This document shows, piece after piece, positions 1 through 5,181 of a stretch of 7,997 nt of DNA (position 1 is its first letter; the number at the start of each line of letters is the position of its first letter). The DNA comes from Desulfobulbaceae bacterium (lineage in GTDB: Bacteria; Desulfobacterota; Desulfobulbia; Desulfobulbales; SURF-16). Below the pieces are notes generated by a model that was not told the origin of the DNA, made no database searches, and worked only from the letters and a program-made list of their open reading frames with translations. A program made the position numbers and the translations under genes. The stretch is taken from the NCBI GenBank assembly GCA_021160685.1, contig JAGHCC010000257.1, positions 1-7,997 of the forward strand, in the 5' to 3' direction.

Positions 1-5
1 CCTGG

Positions 6-30
6 ATTCCGGCTAAAATCATGCCGGAAT
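6..30. repeat. Inverted repeat ATTCCGGC/GCCGGAAT, dispersed-repeat-like
   Basis: An exact 8-bp inverted repeat (6-13 with 23-30) encloses a 9-nt loop. The flanks read CTGG on the left and GACG on the right. The layout (CTGG, ATTCC stem, loop, GGAAT stem, GACG) resembles widespread intergenic repeats of the ATTCCC...GGGAAT kind, such as neisserial dRS3 and REP-like units in other proteobacteria. The hairpin is seen directly; family membership is inferred by resemblance. No T-tract follows on the plus strand, so it is not a classical terminator for that direction. The element may continue beyond the left edge. Confidence 0.5.
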
Positions 31-59
31 GACGCATACGAAGTTTTGTATTTATCTTG

Positions 60-117
60 TTGATTTTACGATATTTGTACAAAATACTTGAAATCTTGTT
101 ACTTAGAAGCGTATGTA
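60..117 (+). promoter_or_regulatory. Candidate promoter region upstream of the first methyltransferase
   Basis: The region is AT-rich and holds two weak sigma-70-like matches. One is TTGATT (60-65), 17 nt, AATACT (83-88); the other is TTGAAA (88-93), 18 nt, TATGTA (112-117). A 10-bp palindrome, TTTGTACAAA (74-83), lies in the spacer of the first and could be an operator. Matches are only 3-5 of 6 per box, so the exact promoter is uncertain. The position, 80-140 nt before the first gene of a possible operon, makes a promoter here plausible. Confidence 0.3.
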
Positions 118-167
118 AAAATGTTACGAAAAACTCGGTCTGTAACTGTTCAGTAGCACCCAATTTT
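111..167. repeat. Copy 1 of a diverged intergenic repeat (pair with 5060-5106)
   Basis: GTATGTAAAAATGTTACGAA (111-130) matches 5060-5079 at 18 of 20 positions. Further on, 150-167 (TCAGTAGCACCCAATTTT) aligns with 5092-5106 if two single-base gaps are allowed. A 12-mer, GTAACTGTTCAG (142-153), matches 5047-5058 at 11 of 12 positions but in a different order. Both copies are in non-coding DNA just upstream of gene starts. They may be decayed ends of a mobile element, a small dispersed repeat, or a shared regulatory site; the sequence does not decide between these. Confidence 0.4.
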
Positions 168-198
168 CATATAAATCCTACGGCATAAAAGGAAATCA

Positions 199-888
199 AT
201 GGATTCTCTACATCTACCTGAAAAGACTAGAAAAATTCTCAAAAGGATTAGAAAACGATTTACCGTCGACTTTGAACCTTTGCGGGTCGGAGATATTGAA
301 TTGAACATTCTCAAGGTCACGGACCTGGAACAGCTTCTGGGCGGCAAAGACCCGTTTGAAAATGTTTCAGAATTTCCCTTCTGGATCAAATTATGGGAAT
401 CCTCCATGGTGCTTGCCGAGCTGATGGCCACCCTGCCCCCGGCACCGGAGAAGAGCCTGCTCGAGCTTGGCGCCGGCCTGGCGGCCCCAGGCCTGGTTGC
501 GGCTGCCAATGGCTCCCAGGTCACCCTGTCTGACTATGAACCCCATATCCTCGACTTTGAACGGGTCAGCGCAGCTGCCAGCAACATTTCAGATGTAAAT
601 TTCAGGATAGTTGACTGGAATAATCCACCGAACATCGGCAAATTTGATACAATCATCGGAGCGGAGATTCTCTTTCGTGATAATTTTTTTCAACCTCTGC
701 TCAACATTTTCAATCAATATCTCGAAACGGACGGTACAATTTATCTGGCCCATGATGTCAGGCGAAAAAGTCTGCCCAAGTTTCTGAGTCTGGCGGAAAA
801 AGAATTTGTCATCGGCACAAAAACCAGTAAAATACGTTCAGAAATTGAAGAACTGACCGTCATGATCAACAGGTTGACGAAAAAATGA
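199..888 (+). CDS. Class I SAM-dependent methyltransferase, METTL21/lysine-methyltransferase-like
   Basis: This 229-residue protein is predicted to transfer a methyl group from S-adenosylmethionine, probably to a protein lysine or a small amine; the substrate is unknown. The SAM-binding motif I is LLELGAGLAAPG (residues 87-98). It is preceded by an aromatic segment FPFWIKLWESS (59-69) that resembles the WxxxxxL entry helix of METTL21-type (seven-beta-strand) lysine methyltransferases. SDYEP (111-115) gives an acidic residue near the end of strand 2, VDW (138-140) follows, and GAEILF (154-159) occupies the place of the family's DxxY-type post-II motif, so the usual Asp appears as Glu. The N-terminal 25 residues are basic. 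The ATG is supported by AAAGGA at 188-193 with a 5-nt spacer. There is no signal peptide or membrane segment, so it is cytosolic. Nicotinamide N-methyltransferase-like annotation is an alternative. The family call is good; the substrate is not known. Confidence 0.85.
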   Translation: MDSLHLPEKTRKILKRIRKRFTVDFEPLRVGDIELNILKVTDLEQLLGGKDPFENVSEFPFWIKLWESSMVLAELMATLPPAPEKSLLELGAGLAAPGLVAAANGSQVTLSDYEPHILDFERVSAAASNISDVNFRIVDWNNPPNIGKFDTIIGAEILFRDNFFQPLLNIFNQYLETDGTIYLAHDVRRKSLPKFLSLAEKEFVIGTKTSKIRSEIEELTVMINRLTKK

Positions 889-910
889 AAAATGGAAATA
901 AACGAATCTT

Positions 911-945
911 TTCTGACTACTGTTTTCTAACTTCTGACTTCTAAT
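911..945 (+). repeat. Degenerate heptanucleotide tandem array (TTCTRAY)
   Basis: Five consecutive 7-nt units fill 911-945. Units 1 (911-917) and 4 (932-938) are identical, TTCTGAC. Unit 3 (925-931) is TTCTAAC, unit 5 (939-945) is TTCTAAT, and unit 2 (918-924, TACTGTT) is degenerate. The array ends 5 nt before the ATG of the zinc ribbon gene, so it occupies the place where a Shine-Dalgarno sequence would normally be. The period is seen directly; slipped-strand expansion is the likely origin, and function, if any, is unknown. Confidence 0.55.
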
Positions 946-950
946 ATCTC

Positions 951-1265
951 ATGCCAATTTATGAATACGAACATATCGGCCAGGGCTGCGATCTGGGCAA
1001 AATATTTGAGATCAGTCAACCTATGGACAGTGAAAAATTAAGCCGCTGTCCCCAGTGCGGCAAAGAAGTCAAACGGCTCATTTCCCTTTGTAGCGTGAGT
1101 ATGCCCAAAACCGACAGCGATCTGAAGAGCCACGGCTTTACCAAGCTGGTACGAAGGGATCACGGTATTTACGAGAACGTTACCGCCACCGGTAAAGAAA
1201 GTCGTTACTGGGATGCCCGTAAACCTGAAACCATGCCTGATCTCAAATCAAAAATCGGAGACTGA
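951..1265 (+). CDS. FmdB-type zinc ribbon protein, variant metal site
   Basis: This 104-residue protein starts MPIYEYE and has RCPQCGKEVKRLIS (32-45), the hallmark of FmdB/CxxC-CxxC zinc ribbon proteins, small proteins of poorly known function often described as putative regulators. The second metal knuckle, C33-x2-C36, is intact. The first, normally CxxC at about residues 8-11, is missing; H8 and C13 (in YEYEHIGQGCDLG) are the only nearby candidate ligands. After the ribbon comes a roughly 55-residue polar tail with YEN and RYWDARKPE motifs. The start is set by the conserved MPIYEY beginning, although no Shine-Dalgarno is visible; the upstream DNA is a heptad array. The stop directly abuts the possible TTG start of the next gene, which suggests coupled translation. 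Molecular function is not known. Confidence 0.85.
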   Translation: MPIYEYEHIGQGCDLGKIFEISQPMDSEKLSRCPQCGKEVKRLISLCSVSMPKTDSDLKSHGFTKLVRRDHGIYENVTATGKESRYWDARKPETMPDLKSKIGD

Positions 1266-2084
1266 TTGTCCATGAAATATCAAGACATTGACTGGGACAG
1301 GATTTGGCGGGAGGGCCGGGCCGGAAAATCATGGAAAAAGCGGGGCAACAGCGACTGGGACAAACGGGCGCCATCCTATGCTAAACGGCAGGTGGGTACG
1401 CCTTACGCCGACCGTTTTGTCAAAATGATGAATCCGCAAGCGGACTGGACCGTACTTGATGTGGGATGTGGTCCGGGAACCCTGGCCCTGCCCCTGGCTC
1501 CCCTGGTAAAAAAAATTACTGCCGTTGATTTTTCTGCGGAAATGTTAAATGAACTGCAAGCCAGATGCGCAACACAGGGAATAACCAACGTTAAAAGCCT
1601 CCAAGCGTCCTGGACCGATGACTGGCAGGCTAAAAATATTCCCATCCATGATGTGGCCATTGCCTCACGCTCCATGTCTGTTGAGGAGCTTGGCAGGGCA
1701 TTGCGGAAAGTAAATGACTGGGCCGCGAAAAAAGTCTTTATCAGCGATAGAGTTGGCAGTGGTCCGTTTGATCCGGAACTTTTCAAAGCCCTTGGCAGAA
1801 ATTTTGAACCCGGTCCCGACTACATTGTCACCCTGAATATTCTGTACCGGATGGGGATTCATCCCAATGTAGATTATATTCACTTTGAACGGAGCAAATA
1901 TTTCTCCAGCCGCGAGGATGCAGTCAAAGGCTGTCACTGGATGCTGGATTCACTGACTGCCGGAGAACAGCTTAAACTTGAAGCATATGTTGATGAAAGA
2001 CTCCGGCAAAATAATGATGGGATGTGGGTATTCACCCGACGTACCCCGATAAAATGGGCCGTTATCTCGTGGGAAAAAGAGTAA
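1266..2084 (+). CDS. Class I SAM-dependent methyltransferase (substrate unknown)
   Basis: The longest frame starts with TTG at 1266, giving 272 residues; ATG at 1272 gives 270 and is also credible. GGAG at 1257-1260 lies 5 nt before the TTG and 11 nt before the ATG, so spacing favours TTG and codon preference favours ATG. SAM-binding motif I is VLDVGCGPGTLALPLA (63-78), and strand 2 ends in TAVDFS (85-90) with the acidic residue expected to bind the SAM ribose. The N-terminal about 45 residues are rich in Trp and basic residues (IDWDRIWREG, WDKRAPSYAKR) and typically precede the Rossmann core in this group. The C-terminal part (about 165-260) is a family-specific extension with several aromatic residues and may form the substrate lid. 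No membrane segment is seen. The gene follows the zinc ribbon gene without a gap and sits 41 nt before trkA. The enzyme class is firm; the target is not known. Confidence 0.88.
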   Translation: MSMKYQDIDWDRIWREGRAGKSWKKRGNSDWDKRAPSYAKRQVGTPYADRFVKMMNPQADWTVLDVGCGPGTLALPLAPLVKKITAVDFSAEMLNELQARCATQGITNVKSLQASWTDDWQAKNIPIHDVAIASRSMSVEELGRALRKVNDWAAKKVFISDRVGSGPFDPELFKALGRNFEPGPDYIVTLNILYRMGIHPNVDYIHFERSKYFSSREDAVKGCHWMLDSLTAGEQLKLEAYVDERLRQNNDGMWVFTRRTPIKWAVISWEKE

Positions 2085-2125
2085 GCTTAAACCTTTGAGC
2101 GAACCCTTAGAGGCAAATTTTTATT

Positions 2126-3532
2126 ATGTTCGGTAAAAATAAGACACCTTCGGAAAGTATATTGATTCTGGGTCTTGGCACTATCGGCCTCCACTTGGCC
2201 AAGCGTCTGGTCCATGAAGGGTACGAAGTGACGGTTATTGAACCGAAGAGCGAATTGATAAGCTATGCTGATGAAAACTTCGATGCCAGGCTTATAACGG
2301 GTAGCGCTATGGCCATTGGCTGCTGGCAGGAGGCCAATGCAAAGGCAATGGATTTTCTCATTGCCGTAACGGATAATGATGCTGTTAACATGGTATCGGC
2401 CATTATTGCCGACCGGTTCAATATTGAATGTAAAATCGCCCGGGTACGTTCTCTGGATTTTGGTCATCAGAATTCTGTCATTAAGGGAGAAGATCTGAAA
2501 ATTGATCTCTTCATCCATCCGGAAGAACTTGCTGCCCAGGAGATTGTCCGCCTGATCAAGCGAACGGCAGGTGATGAAATAATTGATATCGCCCTGGGAC
2601 AGATGCAGGTTATGGCCACCCGTATTGACGAAGAATCACCGTTCGCCCATAAAAATCTGATTGAAATATCCCGGGATTACAATGATTTTCCATTCCGGGT
2701 CGTTGCCATTGCCCGTGGCATAACAAGCATTATTCCTGGCGGCCGTGATGAGATTCTGCCCCAGGATCAAGTTCTCATCATGGCCTCAACAGAGGATCTT
2801 CCCAAAGTGATGAAGCTGGCCAAGGTCAAGCAGGAACGGAGACAGCGGGTGATGATCCTCGGCGGCGGCCTGGTCGGCAGCCGCATCGCTAAACTTCTTG
2901 GTAAAACTGTTCAAGTAAAATTACTGGAAAAAGATGAAAAACGGGCCGAGGAATTAGCGGCCACCCTCATCGACACCGAAATCCTATATGGCGACGGTTC
3001 AGATAAGGATGTCCTGGAGGCAGCAGGACTGCAGGAAATGGATACCTTTATCGCTTCCTCTGGAAAGGATGAAACCAATATAATGAGCTGTATCCTGGTA
3101 AAACATCTTACTGAATCCCAGAATGTCGGCAAAGCAAAAAAAAGAATTAAAACAATCTCTCTGGTGAATAAAGAAGAGTATGTGGTCCTGGCATCCACCA
3201 GCGGCTCCGACATCGCCCTGAATAAGAAAATTCTAGCCGGCAATGAAATCCTGACCTATATCCGCAGGAGTGAAATGCTGTCCATGTCTCACATGCATGG
3301 ATTTGATGCTGAAGTAGTGGACCTCATTGCCGCACCGAACTCTCCCATTACCCAAAAACCTCTCTTCAAGCTGGATAAGGCACTTGCCGGTCACATCATC
3401 ATCGGCAGTGTTTTTCATGACGGCAAATGGGAAACAGCCATCGGCTCCACCCATATTCAAGCCGGACAGAGGGTTATCGTTATCTGCAAGTCCCCCTCCC
3501 TCAAAAAAGTACGGGAATTATTCTTGCCTTAG
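2126..3532 (+). CDS. trkA: Trk system potassium uptake protein TrkA
   Basis: TrkA is the cytosolic, peripheral-membrane regulatory subunit of the Trk K+ uptake system; it binds nucleotides and gates the TrkH channel. At 468 residues it is close to E. coli TrkA (458). It has two RCK repeats. The first has the Rossmann loop GLGTIG (16-21), acidic E39 at the end of strand 2 (VIEP) and the conserved block AVTDNDAVNM (80-89). The second has GGGLVG (246-251), E268 (LLEK) and GKDETNIMS. Each N-domain is followed by an RCK_C (TrkA_C) domain, roughly 145-230 and 385-468. AGAGG at 2109-2113 is a weak ribosome site 12 nt from the ATG. The gene follows the second methyltransferase by 41 nt and may be read from the same transcript. 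Its partner trkH is downstream but on the opposite strand. Confidence 0.96.
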   Translation: MFGKNKTPSESILILGLGTIGLHLAKRLVHEGYEVTVIEPKSELISYADENFDARLITGSAMAIGCWQEANAKAMDFLIAVTDNDAVNMVSAIIADRFNIECKIARVRSLDFGHQNSVIKGEDLKIDLFIHPEELAAQEIVRLIKRTAGDEIIDIALGQMQVMATRIDEESPFAHKNLIEISRDYNDFPFRVVAIARGITSIIPGGRDEILPQDQVLIMASTEDLPKVMKLAKVKQERRQRVMILGGGLVGSRIAKLLGKTVQVKLLEKDEKRAEELAATLIDTEILYGDGSDKDVLEAAGLQEMDTFIASSGKDETNIMSCILVKHLTESQNVGKAKKRIKTISLVNKEEYVVLASTSGSDIALNKKILAGNEILTYIRRSEMLSMSHMHGFDAEVVDLIAAPNSPITQKPLFKLDKALAGHIIIGSVFHDGKWETAIGSTHIQAGQRVIVICKSPSLKKVRELFLP

Positions 3533-3534
3533 AG

Positions 3535-3562
3535 TTCAATCAAAATAACTTCCCATTTTGAA
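3535..3562. terminator. Weak AT-rich inverted repeat between trkA and trkH ends
   Basis: TTCAA (3535-3539) and AAAAT (3542-3546) can pair with ATTTTGAA (3555-3562) across an 8-nt loop, with a 2-nt bulge in the left arm. It occupies almost all of the 34-nt gap between the stop codons of the two convergent genes, where a shared bidirectional terminator would be expected. The stem is nearly all A-T and there is no strong U-tract, so it is only a weak candidate. Confidence 0.2.
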
Positions 3563-3566
3563 TTCA

Positions 3567-5024
3567 TCAATCTTTCCAGAATGACGGATAGAAGACCACC
3601 AGGGCGGAAAACATCTCCAGTCTGCCGACCAGCATATTCCAGGCCAGGAACCATTTGCTGTAATCGGAGAAAAATGCAAAATTCTCTGATGGTCCGATCT
3701 TGCCGAAACCCGGGCCAATATTCATCAAGGCAGAGATGATCGAGCTCATGGCAGATACATAGTCAATATTCTCCAACAGCACCATGACGCAGCCACCGGC
3801 CAGGATCATAAAGATGTTCACGCTGAAATAACAGATGGCCAGATCAATGACGGATGAATCAATGGCCCGCTTGTTTAAACGGACAGTGACCACGGCCATG
3901 GGCTGAAAGAAAATTTTGCGGATAGTCACATACATATACTTGCAGATAATGACATAATGGACAATCTTGATCCCACTGGTTGTCGAGCCGGCACAGCCCC
4001 CGATAAAACAGACCACATAGAGAAACATCTGGGCGGCCTGGGGCCATAGCTCATAATCTGCGGTGCCGAAACCCGTGGTTGTGAGCAGGGAAACAACCTG
4101 AAAGGTGCCATACCTGAGGGCCTCAAAAAAACTGTCGTAGGTGTTGCCTTCCCATAAAATAAAAGTGACCATGCCGCAGAAGAACAGCAAAAACCCCAGA
4201 TACCAGCGAAATTCAGTATTAATCCGCAGGGATTTGCTGTTCCCGGTTAACAGTTGGTAGAGAAGGACAAAGCTCATGCTGCCGAGAAACATGAACAGAA
4301 TAATAACCCAGTCAAAATAGGCATTGTTGTAATGGCCGATACTGGCGTTTTTCGGCGAATAGCCAGAGGTTGAGACAGTACCGAAAGCTGTACACAGGGA
4401 GTCAAAGAGCTCCATTCCTCCCAGGCAGAGCAGGATGGCTTGAATCAGGTTAAGACCGATATAAATCCACCAGAGCCTGACCATGGTATCTCTATTCCGT
4501 GGCAGCATCTTTTCTTTGGTAATGACCTGGCCCGGACTTGATTCCGCCCGGAATAACCGCAGGCCGCCTATACCGTGGGGCAGAAAAATGACGGTTAAGG
4601 TTAAAAAGCCCATTCCACCCAGGAGATGGGTCTGGCTCCGCCAGAACAGGAGTCCGTGCGGGACAGCCTCTATGTCTGTGAGGATGGTGGCCCCGGTTGT
4701 GGTATAGCCGGAAATCATTTCGAAAAAGGCGTCGGTAAAAAAAGGAATTGCACCATGGAGCATGAAGGGAAGCGCGGACAGGGCAGAGACGACAATCCAG
4801 CCGAAAACCGCGATAAAGATACCGTCTTTTATGTTTAACTCATTGTGCTTGCGGCAGAACCACCAGCAGAGGGCGCCCAGGGCAAGAGTTATAAGGCCGG
4901 AATTAAAAATTGGCCAAAAGTCAGGTTCTTGGTAGAGGAATGAACAGAACAGAGGCAGAGACATGGAACAGCCCGTTACCAGGAGCAAATTTCCCATGAT
5001 ATGTACGATGGACAAATAATTCAT
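3567..5024 (-). CDS. trkH: Trk system potassium uptake protein TrkH (K+ translocating subunit)
   Basis: TrkH is the inner-membrane K+ channel-like subunit, working with TrkA. The protein has 485 residues, the usual family length (E. coli TrkH is 483), and many hydrophobic helices in the four-fold M1-P-M2 pattern. All four selectivity-filter segments keep the key glycine: TTTGAT (108-113), STSGYS (218-223), TTTGFG (315-320) and NIGPGF (435-440). GGCAGSTTSGIK (342-353) is the flexible intramembrane loop below the third filter. The basic residue in GRLE (R468) matches the conserved arginine in the last helix that lines the pore exit. The protein ends FYPSFWKD. The start at 5024 has no good Shine-Dalgarno; the next Met (residue 10) has none either, and the longer form keeps the first helix whole. 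It is convergent with trkA and divergent from mnmG. Confidence 0.96.
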   Translation of the reverse strand: MNYLSIVHIMGNLLLVTGCSMSLPLFCSFLYQEPDFWPIFNSGLITLALGALCWWFCRKHNELNIKDGIFIAVFGWIVVSALSALPFMLHGAIPFFTDAFFEMISGYTTTGATILTDIEAVPHGLLFWRSQTHLLGGMGFLTLTVIFLPHGIGGLRLFRAESSPGQVITKEKMLPRNRDTMVRLWWIYIGLNLIQAILLCLGGMELFDSLCTAFGTVSTSGYSPKNASIGHYNNAYFDWVIILFMFLGSMSFVLLYQLLTGNSKSLRINTEFRWYLGFLLFFCGMVTFILWEGNTYDSFFEALRYGTFQVVSLLTTTGFGTADYELWPQAAQMFLYVVCFIGGCAGSTTSGIKIVHYVIICKYMYVTIRKIFFQPMAVVTVRLNKRAIDSSVIDLAICYFSVNIFMILAGGCVMVLLENIDYVSAMSSIISALMNIGPGFGKIGPSENFAFFSDYSKWFLAWNMLVGRLEMFSALVVFYPSFWKD

Positions 5025-5046
5025 AAATGGTTTGTGATAAAAAAGT

Positions 5047-5106
5047 GTACCTGTTCAGAGTATGTGAAAATGTTACAAATTTTACAGCATCTCATAGTGC
5101 CAATTT
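5047..5106. repeat. Copy 2 of a diverged intergenic repeat (pair with 111-167)
   Basis: GTACCTGTTCAG (5047-5058) is followed by GTATGTGAAAATGTTACAAA (5060-5079) and, after 12 nt, TCATAGTGCCAATTT (5092-5106). Each block has a counterpart at 142-153, 111-130 and 150-167 respectively; the last two keep their order and the first has moved. The repeat covers most of the trkH leader. Outermost bases GTACC (5047-5051) and GTTAC (5072-5076) form an imperfect inverted pair, which might reflect old element ends. Confidence 0.4.
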
Positions 5107-5124
5107 GAGGCCCCTTAAAAAACA

Positions 5125-5152
5125 TGGACTAACCTCCAGAATGAGATACTAT
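5125..5152 (+). promoter_or_regulatory. mnmG: Candidate sigma-70 promoter for mnmG
   Basis: TGGACT (5125-5130) and TACTAT (5147-5152) lie 16 nt apart and each match the sigma-70 consensus at 4 of 6 positions. Transcription would begin near 5159, about 20 nt before the mnmG ATG. It is the best match in the intergenic region for rightward transcription, but has not been tested. Confidence 0.35.
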
Positions 5153-5181
5153 AGCGTATTGTCACCAATTGAGCGAATCAA

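Larger units (their letters stand above)
5025..5181. other. Divergent intergenic region between trkH and mnmG
   Basis: This 157-nt stretch must hold the promoters for trkH (leftward) and mnmG (rightward). The trkH side is AT-rich and contains the second copy of the repeat described at 111-167. For trkH, TAAAAT on the minus strand (5084-5079) is a possible -10 box, but no -35 box is well spaced from it. The mnmG side has a better candidate, listed separately. No small ORF or RNA gene was recognised. Confidence 0.6.

Noticed and set aside
150..524. 124-residue minus-strand open frame spanning the start of the first methyltransferase
   Set aside because: Its composition is Ser/Arg/Pro-rich and resembles a reversed reading of the GC-rich motif I region; the plus-strand gene has a ribosome site and clear motifs.
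1403..1786. 127-residue minus-strand open frame within the second methyltransferase
   Set aside because: It has low-complexity composition with no motif and sits opposite the conserved SAM-binding core; it is a shadow.
2087..2518. 143-residue open frame on the minus strand opposite the start of trkA
   Set aside because: It lies entirely antisense to the strongly supported trkA and its leader, shows no recognisable family features, and is explained by codon bias on the other strand.
3573..3589. CCAGAATGACGG near the trkH end, resembling the flank of the left-edge repeat
   Set aside because: It is within conserved trkH coding sequence (FYPSFWKD) and lacks the paired arm; chance similarity is enough.
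5025..5181. Riboswitch or K+/c-di-AMP-responsive leader upstream of trkH
   Set aside because: No known riboswitch core was recognised, and the leader is short and mostly accounted for by the diverged repeat.
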